Positions 18,287 through 27,791 of a stretch of 64,000 nt of DNA are shown here, in pieces. The DNA comes from Archaeoglobus sp. JdFR-27 (GTDB taxonomy: Archaea > Halobacteriota > Archaeoglobi > Archaeoglobales > Archaeoglobaceae). Location: positions 86,424-150,423 of the forward strand of contig MTMO01000040.1 of the NCBI GenBank assembly GCA_002011235.1, read 5' to 3'. The notes below the pieces were generated by a model that saw nothing but the letters and a program-made list of their open reading frames with translations, was not told where the DNA came from and searched no databases. Each line of letters starts with the position of its first letter. The stretch's first letter is position 1. The position numbers were made by a program, and so were the translations under genes.

Positions 18287-18365
18287 GCACATTGAGAAGC
18301 ACATCCACTTAAAAAGTAATTAAAATAATTGATATGATTTATTTAATGATTATTTAATTAAAAAA

Positions 18366-19532
18366 TCAATCGAAGAACTCCTCATATACTTTCTGTTGTA
18401 TCCTTTGATCTACCAAAAGCTCCTTTTCTTTAAGGACCTCTCTTTCCAATTTTTTAAGGGTTGCATGGATCGCGAACTCCACTCCCCAGCTCTCTCCAGA
18501 AACGAAAAATGTTTTTTTGTCGGTCGATAGTTTTATCCTTACGAAGATGAGGGGTAAGCCTCTGAAAATCTCCTTGTGTCTTTTTATGTATATGGACATT
18601 AGGGCATTCTTGAAGAAATCCTTGAATTTTCGCATGAACTTGTTAATGTCTTCTGAAATGGCATCTTTTTCAAAATCATCCAGTTCAACATCTCTCGTTA
18701 CGATCTGGATGTCATAGCTAACAGGAATACTTTTTCTTAGATAGTACTCTAAAATGTCCTTTTTTATCACAATACCTTCCGGCACACCATCCCTTGCTAT
18801 GACAATACTTGAAATTTTGTTTTTAACCATCATATCTATTATCTCTGAAACAGGATCTTTTGCATCTGCTGTGATGACTGGATAACTCATCACACTTTCG
18901 ACCATTATAGAGAGAGTCTTCTCCTTTTCCCCACTTCCCTCTCCCATTCTCGCTCTTTTTCTTGGTGAAATTATTCTATCAACGATGTCCTTTACCGTTA
19001 GTATGCCACTAACTTTGTGATTATCATCCACAACTACTATTCTATCTATTCCGTAGTTTCTCATAGTTGCCAGGGCTTTTGCAGCCGATTCGAAGGTTTT
19101 CACAGTCACGACGTTAGGATTCATCACATCCCTAATCTTAACTTTTTTCAAATCAGATTTGAGAAGTTCGAGAAAATCGTTTATGTAGATTAGACCATAC
19201 TTTCTGTTTAACTGTACGATTACGAAGGGTGTTGAGTCTTCAACAAATCTTCTTGCAAGTTTTGTAGGTTCGAGATCAGAAACTTTCAAAATTCCGGTTT
19301 TCACGGCAAAACTTTTAATCTTGGTTTCGTGGGGGTTTACCATTACACTCCCACGCAGGAGATCTCTTTCCCTTATAACTCCGATTATTTTCTTTCCCTC
19401 TTTTACAAGGATCGCGTATGCGCTGTCGGGCTCGTACCTGTCAAGGTAGGGTATAACCTTTGAAATCGTTTCGTCAGCATCTATAACCTCGTACTCTTCT
19501 CGTATGATCTCCTTTAAGTTTTCTGTATCCAT
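18366..19532 (-). CDS. Four-CBS-domain protein with HPF-like C-terminal domain
   Basis: A 388-residue soluble protein with four CBS motifs, at about 15-65, 75-130, 135-195 and 210-275 (for example VRDVM-type starts IRDVMNPNVVTV and VESVMSYPVITA). CBS pairs usually bind adenine nucleotides. Residues about 280-388 contain VRIKLSTDKKTFFVSGESWG and a following amphipathic helix, which recalls the S30AE/HPF ribosome-hibernation fold. I infer an energy-sensing protein that may act at the ribosome; the C-terminal assignment is tentative. The gene is monocistronic and divergent from spermidine synthase. Confidence 0.75.
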   Translation of the reverse strand: MDTENLKEIIREEYEVIDADETISKVIPYLDRYEPDSAYAILVKEGKKIIGVIRERDLLRGSVMVNPHETKIKSFAVKTGILKVSDLEPTKLARRFVEDSTPFVIVQLNRKYGLIYINDFLELLKSDLKKVKIRDVMNPNVVTVKTFESAAKALATMRNYGIDRIVVVDDNHKVSGILTVKDIVDRIISPRKRARMGEGSGEKEKTLSIMVESVMSYPVITADAKDPVSEIIDMMVKNKISSIVIARDGVPEGIVIKKDILEYYLRKSIPVSYDIQIVTRDVELDDFEKDAISEDINKFMRKFKDFFKNALMSIYIKRHKEIFRGLPLIFVRIKLSTDKKTFFVSGESWGVEFAIHATLKKLEREVLKEKELLVDQRIQQKVYEEFFD

Positions 19533-19816
19533 CTACATCACCTCTAGTTAATTTTAAACTTCAAATTCTTTAGTGGAGAATCTTGATTGCTCAGTCTAAA
19601 CCCACGTACAGTACGCATGGTCTCACGAATTCACTCGACATTAAAAGTTTTGCTTCTAAATTTAAAAAACCTTGGTTGTATTGATTGTTGATTCGAGCAT
19701 TATCAATAGCAATAATTGGCAAACCAAATACCCAAACAAAAGGATTAAATTTCAGCCGTTGTATTGCGTGCATGAAATTCAAGAAATCTGAGAAATTTAC
19801 AGAATCATCAGGCTCA

Positions 19817-20653
19817 ATGAACTCAGTAGTTCAATGGTTCGTAGAAGGATATAACGGATCTGCATTGATGATAAAAGTAAAAGAGATACTTTTCGAAAAG
19901 AAAGGTCTCCAGCACATCCAGATATTTGAAACCGAAAGCTTTGGCAAAATGCTCGTTCTGGATGGCAAAATTCAGCTAACCGAAAGGGATGAAGTTATGT
20001 ATCATGAGATGCTAGTCCATGTTCCGCTTTTCATGATTGACGGTCCGTCAAAAATTCTTGTGATAGGAGGAGGGGACGGTGGGAGTGTAAGGGAAATTCT
20101 TAAACATGAACCTGATGAGGTAATAATGGTCGAGATCGATAGAGAGGTTGTAGAGGCTTGCCAGATGCACATCGGGATTGATGGAGGAGCACTAAAGGAC
20201 AACAGAGTCACAGTTCTTTTTGAGGATGGAATTGAGTTTGTAAGAACTTCAAAGGAAAAATTTGATGTTATTATAGTAGATGGGACCGATCCAAATCCCG
20301 TTAGCAAGAACCTTATTGCAGAAGAGTTCTACAGATATTGCTCCAAAATCGCAAACCTCTTTGCAACCCAAAGCCAGTCTCCTTTTGTGCAAGACCAGTA
20401 TTTTATTGAATTAATCCAAAATGCACAAAGGGGATTTAATTTCTACTCGGTCTACATAAACTATGTACCGACATATCCTTTAGGCCTATGGAGCTATCTT
20501 CTAGCTTCCAACAGTGAGTTAAATCCGAATTACGATGAAATAAAAAGAAGATGGGAGGAAAGAAATATTGAAACAAAACACTACAATCCAGAACTTCATA
20601 TGGCCTCTTTCGCTCTTCCGCAGTGGTTAAAGAGGAGGTTGGGAGAAATTTAG
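19817..20653 (+). CDS. speE: Spermidine synthase-like aminopropyltransferase
   Basis: Transfers an aminopropyl group from decarboxylated SAM to a polyamine acceptor. The protein shows ILVIGGGDGGSVREILKH (dcSAM-binding loop), VEIDREVVE, the gatekeeping DGIEFV and IIVDGTDPNPV motifs and the QSQSPFVQDQYF segment. The ATG at 19817 (MNSVVQWFVEGYNGSALM) gives a standard N terminus of about 278 residues; an upstream in-frame ATG at 19772 would add 15 unconserved residues. In hyperthermophilic archaea the acceptor can be agmatine, which would connect it to the agmatinase at 5.5 kb. Confidence 0.88.
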   Translation: MNSVVQWFVEGYNGSALMIKVKEILFEKKGLQHIQIFETESFGKMLVLDGKIQLTERDEVMYHEMLVHVPLFMIDGPSKILVIGGGDGGSVREILKHEPDEVIMVEIDREVVEACQMHIGIDGGALKDNRVTVLFEDGIEFVRTSKEKFDVIIVDGTDPNPVSKNLIAEEFYRYCSKIANLFATQSQSPFVQDQYFIELIQNAQRGFNFYSVYINYVPTYPLGLWSYLLASNSELNPNYDEIKRRWEERNIETKHYNPELHMASFALPQWLKRRLGEI

Positions 20654-20781
20654 ATTCGAAGTTAGATATGGTTGCTTTACGCAATTATGAACTTTTTGTT
20701 GTTTGATTTAAACAAAAAGGAAATGAAAAGTACTATTGAAATTTTAAAAATTTCACCTTTGGTCAGGGTAAAGTCCAATTA

Positions 20782-21693
20782 CTAAAGGATATTTAAGGTG
20801 ATCAATAAAAATAGAAACGTAATGGAAAAAAACAACGCAAATTCATTCATTAAGAATAATACCAATGTAAGCCTAAGTCCAAATGAGCCGAAAAGCGATA
20901 CATTTATTGGCATCGAATGTCTTAGGCTCTCAATGATTCTATGGAGGGCTGAAGCTATCATTAATGAAATCAAAGTAACTCTTCCATCGATTTCACCCTT
21001 TGCAAGTAAGGAGCCAGCAACACCTATTCCTGCGATTGTGCTGCTCGTTCCGGTGATTATTACAACGAGCTGAGATGCATCCAGATTTAGGCTTGAGAGT
21101 ATTGAACTGAGGCCAAAGTTCAATAGCAATATCACTACAAAAACTGTTGGCACGAGTACTAACAAAACTCTGCAGAATTGCTTGAGGGCATCGAACAAAC
21201 TGCTTTTTAGAGATACTTCGGTCGTGTAATCGATGCTCCCCCCAACGAGGTATCTTCTTCCCAAGTACACCCCAATCAAGGCTACAAGAAATCTAGATAG
21301 TAGTTCTAGGGACAGATATATCATGCCAAGCTTTAACCCCAAAGCTGAAATGGTGATGGGGGCTAGCAAAAGTATTACAGCTCGAATTCCCATGGGCAGC
21401 ATCCCGATTATTGATGCGATCATCACCTCTCTGTTGTCTATCAGACTCTTTTTGTACATGTCTGCGAGTATCGATAACGCTGTCACTTTGTGTGCAAAGA
21501 AAGCAGCCACAGCAACACCGCTTTTTAAATTAGCTAAAGAAGCCAACGCTGTTATCTTATCGCTCACCTTTCTGAATTGAGGAAGGGAATAAAAAAAGCT
21601 AGCTAGAAGCATTCCAACTAGCATCATTGGTAGAACTAGTCTGAGGAGTGCAATGGTCTCTGCAGCAGCCTTTTCAATGAGCAAATCTCTCAC
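20782..21693 (-). CDS. Nucleoside-recognition (Gate) domain membrane protein
   Basis: A 303-residue membrane protein with about eight hydrophobic segments and two similar Gate-type motifs, around ANLKSGVAVAAFFAHKVTAL and VVIITGTSSTIAGIGVAGSL. Such proteins are related to the gating domains of nucleoside transporters and spore-maturation proteins; their transported substrate is usually unknown. The start is a GTG at 21693. It is divergent from the metal-uptake operon, sharing a 115-base intergenic region with it. Confidence 0.7.
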   Translation of the reverse strand: MRDLLIEKAAAETIALLRLVLPMMLVGMLLASFFYSLPQFRKVSDKITALASLANLKSGVAVAAFFAHKVTALSILADMYKKSLIDNREVMIASIIGMLPMGIRAVILLLAPITISALGLKLGMIYLSLELLSRFLVALIGVYLGRRYLVGGSIDYTTEVSLKSSLFDALKQFCRVLLVLVPTVFVVILLLNFGLSSILSSLNLDASQLVVIITGTSSTIAGIGVAGSLLAKGEIDGRVTLISLMIASALHRIIESLRHSMPINVSLFGSFGLRLTLVLFLMNEFALFFSITFLFLLITLNIL

Positions 21694-21778
21694 CTTGCTT
21701 TGGTATTCGACAATCTTGATTCTTGTTAATAAAATTTTTTTAAGTTTTCATTTTTAATAACCTTTTTAAATTTTGATC

Positions 21779-21792
21779 TTAATAAGTATTAA
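21779..21792. promoter_or_regulatory. Inverted repeat upstream of the DUF4198/ABC operon
   Basis: TTAATA-AG-TATTAA is a perfect inverted repeat with six-base arms, 16 bases before the ATG at 21809. It sits where the transcription start of a leaderless or short-leader operon would be, so it is a candidate operator for a metal-responsive repressor. AT-rich composition makes chance occurrence possible. Confidence 0.35.
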
Positions 21793-21808
21793 AAATCGAA
21801 AGATTTTT

Positions 21809-22541
21809 ATGCGACAATTAAAAACAACCGGTATGTTATCAGATGAAGTCATTAAGGTTGTGAATCACGAGGCTTGGATAGAATTAGAGAACAGAACTTA
21901 TCTTAAATGGGGCCATTTTCCTGAAACAGATGGTAAACTCGATCCTAAGTCAATTAGAAGGGCGTTCATCGTAGATCCTGATGAAAATGAAAGGGCAGTA
22001 GTGATTGGCAGTGATAGAGAAGTCATCTAAAGGGAGTCTCTTTTTGAAGTTTAATGCGGAAAAAGATGGTTTATACGTAATCGCTGTTGAATATGGTAGA
22101 GGAATTTACTCAGTCATAGAAGGTAACAAGTGGATGTTTGGAGAAAAAGATTACATCGCTGGTTTTGGTTATGCTATAAAAGAGTCCCGATGGATATGTG
22201 GTTTTGCTAAGACTTATGCAATTGTTGGAAATCACTATGATGGTAAACTAGCTGCCGGTTTAGAACTTGAAATTGTTCCTGAAGCTATAAGAGACTTCAG
22301 GAGTGGAGAGAAATTAAAAGTTCAGCTATTTTTCAGAGGTAATCCTGTTAAAGGCGAGATAAATGTTAGAGTTAATGGTAAACACTCTGTTATTAAAACG
22401 GATAATAACGGATTTTCAGAGATCGAGCTTGCAAAGGGTGTAAACGTGATTTCAGCAAGGTATGTGGACGATATGGCAAAAATTGCTGGGATTTGTGATA
22501 GAAGAAACATAACAACCACTCTCACGATAGTAGCGGAGTAA
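21809..22541 (+). pseudogene. DUF4198-type protein gene with a frameshift
   Basis: Two overlapping frames together encode one DUF4198-like protein, a family associated with nickel/cobalt uptake. The first part (from ATG 21809) contains HEAWIELENRTYLKWGHFPE and ends at TAA 22028-22030 after IGSDREVI. The second continues with KGSLFLKFNAEKDGLYVIAVEY up to 22541. Skipping one base near 22028 restores the frame. The C-terminal part looks like an immunoglobulin-type fold. No signal peptide is obvious. It is first in the operon with a methyltransferase and ABC transporter. It could be a pseudogene, a sequence error, or less likely a programmed +1 shift. Confidence 0.65.
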
Positions 22542-22546
22542 TAGCG

Positions 22547-23287
22547 ATGGAGAGCGGGAGTATAAAAGAACAGATTAGGAGGTACTGGGATTCGAGAGGA
22601 AGCAGCTACGACAGATCTCCTGGTCATACAACTCTGCCAGAGGTCTGGAAGGTTGTTCTTGCTTCTGTTTTCAGGGAAAAAATGAGGATACTGGATGTTG
22701 GGACTGGTACTGGTTTTATCGCCTTGCTTTTGGCTGAATTGGGGCATGAGGTTGTTGGAGTGGATTTGTCAAAGGGCATGCTTGAGGTTGCAAGGGATAA
22801 AGCAAGTAGAGCGAAAATCGAAGTTGAATTCAAATTGGGAGATGCAGAAAATCTACCTTTCGGCGATGAATCTTTTGATGCAGTAATATGCAGACATCTA
22901 CTCTGGACCCTTCCTAATCCACAAAAAGCTGTTAAGGAATGGAACAGGGTTGCTAGACAAAAGATTGTGGCCATTGATGGTTCGTGGCTCAGTAAATCTG
23001 TTTTGGTAAAGCTCAGAAGGCTCATTGGACAGATGGGTATAGCGGTATATGAAAGAAGAAGACCATGGAACCATTATGGAAAGGAAATAAATGAAGTGCT
23101 ACCTCTACGAGGAACTTCGACTCCTGAGAAAGTTACTGAAATTTTCAGAAATGCTGGTCTGTCGAAGATTACGGTAAGAGATCTGAGCTGGATCAGGGAG
23201 ATGATGTTGAAAGAGCAGCCCTTCGTTTATCGCCTTGCGTGGGTGAATAAAGCTTATTTCATGGTTGAGGGTTATAAGGAGGTGTAG
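22547..23287 (+). CDS. Class I SAM-dependent methyltransferase
   Basis: A 246-residue UbiE/Methyltransf_11-type enzyme. The SAM-binding motif ILDVGTGTGFIALLLAELGH lies at about 46-65, with VVGVDLSKGMLEVARDKA and the FGDESFDAVICRHLLW strand following. It begins 5 bases after the DUF4198 frame and ends just before the lipoprotein gene, so it belongs to the same operon. Methyltransferases of this type are often found beside archaeal corrinoid or metal-chelate ABC transporters; the methyl acceptor is unknown. Confidence 0.85.
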   Translation: MESGSIKEQIRRYWDSRGSSYDRSPGHTTLPEVWKVVLASVFREKMRILDVGTGTGFIALLLAELGHEVVGVDLSKGMLEVARDKASRAKIEVEFKLGDAENLPFGDESFDAVICRHLLWTLPNPQKAVKEWNRVARQKIVAIDGSWLSKSVLVKLRRLIGQMGIAVYERRRPWNHYGKEINEVLPLRGTSTPEKVTEIFRNAGLSKITVRDLSWIREMMLKEQPFVYRLAWVNKAYFMVEGYKEV

Positions 23288-23290
23288 TTG

Positions 23291-24427
23291 ATGAAAAGTA
23301 AGGTTATTGTTTTATTCTTTTTACTGGTTGCAGTAATGCTTCTGGGATGTGCCCAGAAACCGGTAGAAAAGCCAGAGGAGGCGAAAGTTATAAAAATAAC
23401 CGATCTGGTAGGTAGGGAAGTCAGCGTGAAGGTTCCTGTTGCTAAGGTCGTTTTGCTCTATGGCTTAGAAGACTATTCGGCCGTTGGAGGCAAAGATGCA
23501 TTGAAGAAGATAGTCGGCCTGAACTCTTGGAGGTACAAGAAATACAGACCCGACTGGTGGCAGGCTTGGGTTGCGAACTATCCGTGGATGGCTGAGTTGC
23601 CGGATGTCGGACAGCCGGGCAAGACATTTGAGGTTGAGGATGTGATAAAGCTGAAGCCGGATGTCGTGATAGCCGACAAATCCATGTATAAGTACATGGA
23701 AGAGGACATAAAAAGACTGGAGAAAGCTGGCATTCCTGTTGTGTTTACAGACTACTTCCCGCACAGCGATAATGTAACTCAGCTGTTTGATGAAGTGAAC
23801 AAGAGCACGCTTATACTCGGTAAGCTGCTCGGAAAGGAAGATAGAGCTAAACAACTGGTTGATTTCTTCAAGGAGAAGGTTAATAAGGTTGTGGAGAGAA
23901 CGGAGAAGGTCAGCGTTAAGCCAAAGGCGGTGGTTTTTGCGACTTGGGCCGAGTGGAGAGCCTACGGCAAGAAAGGGATGTACAACTTCTGGATAGAGAT
24001 GGGAGACGGAGAAAACATCGCAGCAAAGGTTGTCGATGCATCCAGCGGTGATGTTAATCCGGAATTCGTTTTGAAGGAGAATCCCGATGTGATAGTGTTC
24101 ACATGCAACAATAACTTCCCGAGCGGGCAGAGAGTTGCCATAGGCTATACCGTCGATAACACCACAATCGCGAAGGAAGCATTAAAAGAGCTGATAAACA
24201 GGCCCGGCTGGGAGAACATCAATGCTGTGAAAGAGAAGAGGGTTTACATAATCCATCACGGCCTGTCACATGGCCATATCTTCGAATTCGTTTGCCTGCA
24301 GTACATAGCGAAATGGCTGCACCCAGAGTTGTTCAAAGATCTGAATCCTGAAGAGAGTCTGAAAACATTCTATGATAACTTCATACCGTTGCCCTACCAT
24401 GGTGTCTGGGCTACCGAGCTGAGTTAG
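23291..24427 (+). CDS. ABC transporter substrate-binding lipoprotein (FecB/BtuF type)
   Basis: A cell-surface receptor for an iron-chelate, corrinoid or similar metal ligand. The N terminus is a lipoprotein signal (hydrophobic core then LLGCAQKP, with the lipobox Cys at about residue 20). The DLVGREVSVKVPVAKVV strand opens the periplasmic-binding fold, followed by KLKPDVVIADK and NPDVIVFTC. The start at 23291 is supported by a GGAGGTG site at 23279-23285. Many Trp and Tyr residues near 80-95 could line a chelate pocket. Permease and ATPase follow. Confidence 0.88.
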   Translation: MKSKVIVLFFLLVAVMLLGCAQKPVEKPEEAKVIKITDLVGREVSVKVPVAKVVLLYGLEDYSAVGGKDALKKIVGLNSWRYKKYRPDWWQAWVANYPWMAELPDVGQPGKTFEVEDVIKLKPDVVIADKSMYKYMEEDIKRLEKAGIPVVFTDYFPHSDNVTQLFDEVNKSTLILGKLLGKEDRAKQLVDFFKEKVNKVVERTEKVSVKPKAVVFATWAEWRAYGKKGMYNFWIEMGDGENIAAKVVDASSGDVNPEFVLKENPDVIVFTCNNNFPSGQRVAIGYTVDNTTIAKEALKELINRPGWENINAVKEKRVYIIHHGLSHGHIFEFVCLQYIAKWLHPELFKDLNPEESLKTFYDNFIPLPYHGVWATELS

Positions 24428-24471
24428 CCGGCTAAGGTTAACAATGAGTTTAGTGTAAGCAGGAAAAGGCA

Positions 24472-25515
24472 ATGCAAGAAATGCAAGAAATATGTCTCTA
24501 CAGAGAACTCGTATTCAGGAGACTTTTGTTCATTTCTCTATTTTTAATCCTATGTATAGTTCTCTCTCTGTTAAATCTGAGCATCGGCCCCATTAGTATA
24601 GGAATCGGTGAGATATTCCATACTCTGATAACACAGGGCAACGACACAGCTCATGTTGTGATATGGGATTACAGACTGCCATGGACCCTCATGGCATTGC
24701 TTGTCGGCGGAGCTTTGGGGCTTGCAGGACTGGAGATGCAGACGATACTCAACAATCCACTTGCAAGCTCGTATACTCTTGGCATATCCGCTGGAGCTGG
24801 GTTTGGTGCTGCATTGGCATACATTCTTGGAATCAAGGTTCTACCAAACGTCCCTATGGAGTTTGTAGTGCCGATAAACGCATTCGTGTTCGCATTTCTG
24901 ACGTGCATGCTGATAATGTTGATAGGAAAGATAAGAGGATTCACGAGCGAAACCCTCGTGCTTGGTGGAATCGCTATATCTTTCATGTTCCAGTCCCTTC
25001 TGGCTTTGCTTGAGTACTACGCAAGCGAAGAGACTTTGCAAGCGATAGTATTCTGGTTGTTTGGCAGCCTTACAAAGGCTTCGCTGTTCAAGGCTCAGGT
25101 TGTTTTTATAGTGCTTGCGATCGTAGCAACTCTGTTAATGCTCAAGTCATGGAAGATTACAGCATTGAGGCTCGGAGATGAGAAAGCTAAATCTCTCGGC
25201 GTGAATACAGAAAGGCTGAGAATAGAAGTCTTGATTTATGTATCTCTCCTAACTTCTGTTGCGATATGCTTCGTTGGAATAATAGGCTTTGTCGGCTTGG
25301 TTGCACCACACATGGCGAGAATGTTGATTGGAGAAGACCAGAGATTCCTGATAGTTGGATCCATACTTTGTGGCGGAGTGATTCTTTCAGCGGGGGCCAT
25401 AACGAGCAAGGTAATCGTGCCCGGAGCGATATTTCCCATAGGCATAATCACCTCAATGCTTGGAGTTCCGTTCTTCATGTTTCTGGTTATAAGGGGGAGG
25501 AAGCAAATATGGTAG
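24472..25515 (+). CDS. ABC transporter permease (FecCD/BtuC family)
   Basis: A 347-residue integral membrane protein with about nine to ten membrane segments. Family motifs include YRLPWTLMALLVGGALGLAG, NPLASSYTLGISAGAGFGAA and VGIIGFVGLVAPHMARML, the last being the ATPase-contact loop. It forms the channel for the lipoprotein-delivered ligand. The ATPase start codon overlaps its last codons, so translation is coupled. The 44-base gap after the lipoprotein gene is short enough for one transcript. Confidence 0.92.
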   Translation: MQEMQEICLYRELVFRRLLFISLFLILCIVLSLLNLSIGPISIGIGEIFHTLITQGNDTAHVVIWDYRLPWTLMALLVGGALGLAGLEMQTILNNPLASSYTLGISAGAGFGAALAYILGIKVLPNVPMEFVVPINAFVFAFLTCMLIMLIGKIRGFTSETLVLGGIAISFMFQSLLALLEYYASEETLQAIVFWLFGSLTKASLFKAQVVFIVLAIVATLLMLKSWKITALRLGDEKAKSLGVNTERLRIEVLIYVSLLTSVAICFVGIIGFVGLVAPHMARMLIGEDQRFLIVGSILCGGVILSAGAITSKVIVPGAIFPIGIITSMLGVPFFMFLVIRGRKQIW

Positions 25516-26312
25516 AGTTGGGAGTCAGGGATGTCTCCTTCGGCTATGGTTCAGAGGTTGTTATCAAAAACGTAACATTGAACGCTTTTCCGGGGAAGAT
25601 GGTGGCTATAATTGGTCCAAATGGATCCGGAAAAACGACGCTGCTTAAGCTACTAGCAAACATCATAAAGCCGAGCACGGGAAAGATAATGTTCGATGGT
25701 GTTGACATCAGAAGGATGGATAAAGATGAGATTACAAAAATCGTCAGCTATTCACCCCAGGAGAACGTAATTCCAGGCATACTTACCGTTTATGAGGTTG
25801 TGTTACTTGGTAGAATCCCATACCTTTCGTGGAGAATCAGCAGAGATGATCTTGAGATAACTAAAAACGTGCTTGAGGAGCTTGGACTGGAGATTTATGC
25901 AAGGAAATATGCGAACCAGCTCAGCGGTGGGGAGAGGCAGATGATTCTAATTGCTCAGGCCCTCGTTAGGGAGCCAAAGCTTTTGCTTTTGGATGAACCA
26001 GTGTCAAATCTCGACATCCGAAATCAACTAGAGATACTCGATTTAATAAAGAGGATTACGAGGCAAAAAGAGATCACAACAATCACGGTTTTGCATGATC
26101 TGAATTTAGCAGCAAGATATGCGGATAAGCTTGTAGTCCTTAACAGAGGGAGTATATACACGTGTGGAGAGCCGGAAGCTGTTCTGACTCCAGACATGCT
26201 GTCATCTGTTTACGGGGTTGAGGCGAAAATCAACAGAAACAACAGATTTGTCCAGATCATTCCGATTCGACCCTTGAACAGAGGGGTTGAGGCCTTAGGA
26301 CAAAACTTTTAA
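25509..26312 (+). CDS. ABC transporter ATP-binding protein (FecE/BtuD type)
   Basis: The cytosolic ATPase of the uptake system, 267 residues. Walker A is GPNGSGKTTLLKLL (about 36-49), the signature is LSGGERQ, Walker B is LLLLDEPVSNLD and the switch His is in VLHDLNLAARYAD. The ATG at 25509 overlaps the end of the permease gene by 7 bases. A much longer in-frame open stretch upstream lies inside the permease and is not coding. It is the last gene of the operon. Confidence 0.93.
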   Translation: MVELGVRDVSFGYGSEVVIKNVTLNAFPGKMVAIIGPNGSGKTTLLKLLANIIKPSTGKIMFDGVDIRRMDKDEITKIVSYSPQENVIPGILTVYEVVLLGRIPYLSWRISRDDLEITKNVLEELGLEIYARKYANQLSGGERQMILIAQALVREPKLLLLDEPVSNLDIRNQLEILDLIKRITRQKEITTITVLHDLNLAARYADKLVVLNRGSIYTCGEPEAVLTPDMLSSVYGVEAKINRNNRFVQIIPIRPLNRGVEALGQNF

Positions 26313-26454
26313 TTTTTTCAAAAATTATTCAATCTATTCAGTTTATTTCACAATATTTGATGTTGTTCACGACATTCTAGAAAAAGTTACGTTATCGAAG
26401 ATCGACTAAAGAGTTTAAAAAACATGTATGGGATGATTTTTACATCAATTTACT

Positions 26455-27231
26455 TCAGTCGATTTTTCTTCCAATAACGAGAAATCCAGAATGCCAGACT
26501 CTTGTAACAGGTCTTGTTCCGACTCTTTTGTGTTCCAGATCAATTTTTACGAGTTCAAAACTCTCCATTTCTTGGAATCCGATTCTCTCCATTTCAAGAT
26601 AAACTTTCCTCGTTGCATCGATGTAGGGGTTGTAAACAACAAGGTACCCTGCTGTTTTCAGAAGATCCTTCGCAAGAGGAATGAACTTGTCATCATCTTT
26701 CATGTCTAAGGTTATCAAATCGAATCTGACCTTAAATGCCTTCGAAATCTGAAATATATCCCCCAATATTAGGTGGATGTTTTTCAAACCGGCAAGCTCG
26801 AAATTTTTTTTCGCTATTCTTGCGAATTCCGGCCTTTTCTCAACCGTAACGACAATACCATCCTTGTTGAAATAAGCAAGATATGCAGCAAGAACACCAC
26901 TTCCCGTTCCAGAATCCAAGATGAGACTGTCGGGTTTTAAGCCTGTGTAAGCGATGATGGCCCCGATATCCTTGGGCATGATGGGTGTAGGACCTTTCCT
27001 GAAGTGTTTGAAGAAGTCAGTAGGGCTGAAAGGCTTGATTTTGAAGGGAAAGCCAAGATGGGTTTTTATCTCGTCTCCATAGTTCAGGCTCTTAAGCTTT
27101 GAAAGATCGATAACACCCTTATGGGTGTGGAACTCTCCCTCGAAGCTGTTAACTATATAACTTATTTTGCCTGAAAAAATGACGGCTGGCAGCGAGATTA
27201 AGCTGCCATTTTGCTCGTCCATTTCTCTCAT
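26455..27231 (-). CDS. trmI: tRNA (adenine-N1)-methyltransferase, TrmI-like
   Basis: Class I methyltransferase acting on the T-loop of tRNA (m1A57/58 in archaea). The 258-residue protein has a small N-terminal beta domain, then GPTPIMPKDIGAIIAYTGL and LDSGTGSGVLAAYLAYF for SAM binding. The catalytic LDMKDD segment and a C-terminal HKRVGTRPVTRVWHSGFLV typical of TrmI follow. It lies 50 bases downstream of the NAC gene on the same strand. Confidence 0.88.
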   Translation of the reverse strand: MREMDEQNGSLISLPAVIFSGKISYIVNSFEGEFHTHKGVIDLSKLKSLNYGDEIKTHLGFPFKIKPFSPTDFFKHFRKGPTPIMPKDIGAIIAYTGLKPDSLILDSGTGSGVLAAYLAYFNKDGIVVTVEKRPEFARIAKKNFELAGLKNIHLILGDIFQISKAFKVRFDLITLDMKDDDKFIPLAKDLLKTAGYLVVYNPYIDATRKVYLEMERIGFQEMESFELVKIDLEHKRVGTRPVTRVWHSGFLVIGRKID

Positions 27232-27281
27232 TTCAAAAATTCATTTAACATTTGCTTTGCTTGCCTACCTTACTCACTTGT

Positions 27282-27611
27282 CTACTCTTGCAACTTCATC
27301 AAAGCTTCGGCAAGATCCCCGTTTGCCTCTTCCAAAGCTTTTCTTGCTTCTTCCTCATTAACGTTTGCTTGCTCCATGATAAGCTTGACATCATCCTCAC
27401 TGATCTCTGGTTTCTTTTCTTGCACCTCATAGGATCCGGAAACTTGGAAAGTTTCTACACCTCTGGCAGAAACCTTTACAACGGAAGGATTTTTGAAAAT
27501 TAGCTCTTCCCCTCTGGTTCTGATTATTACCTCTTCAGCCTCTATCTCTTCCATATTTATGCCCATCTGCTTCATCATTTTTTTCATCTGTTTGGGATTT
27601 GTGGGAAACAT
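27282..27611 (-). CDS. nac: Nascent polypeptide-associated complex protein (archaeal NAC)
   Basis: A 109-residue ribosome-exit-site chaperone. It opens with a Met-rich basic helix (KQMKKMMKQMGINMEEI), then a NAC beta domain (RTRGEELIFKNPSVVKVSAR and ETFQVSGSYEV), and ends with a UBA domain (ISEDDVKLIMEQANVNEEEA). Archaeal NAC is a homodimer of the alpha type, and length and order fit. Direct transcription with the downstream TrmI-like gene is likely. Confidence 0.93.
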   Translation of the reverse strand: MFPTNPKQMKKMMKQMGINMEEIEAEEVIIRTRGEELIFKNPSVVKVSARGVETFQVSGSYEVQEKKPEISEDDVKLIMEQANVNEEEARKALEEANGDLAEALMKLQE

Positions 27612-27791
27612 AATTTGAAAAATAAGAATGATGTATTAATATCTTTGGTATCTTTGGTGTCTTTAGTATCTTTGGTTTCGGAGTTTGGGGTCTCTTCCGA
27701 TCTGGCAAAAATTCTATAAGTAGTGGGATTGAGTTAAATCGTAGTTGAGGGTTTAAGGTTGTTTAAGGTGGTTTAAGTTATAGCACAAAAA

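Noticed and set aside
22028..22030. TAA in the DUF4198 gene as a programmed +1 frameshift site
   Set aside because: No slippery heptamer, internal Shine-Dalgarno-like stimulator or hairpin was seen, and other apparent frameshifts in the window suggest error or decay. It is kept only as an open question.
25266..25508. N-terminal extension of the ABC ATPase
   Set aside because: The stretch lies within the permease gene in another frame; the ATPase family starts at MVELGVRDVSFGYG, 25509.
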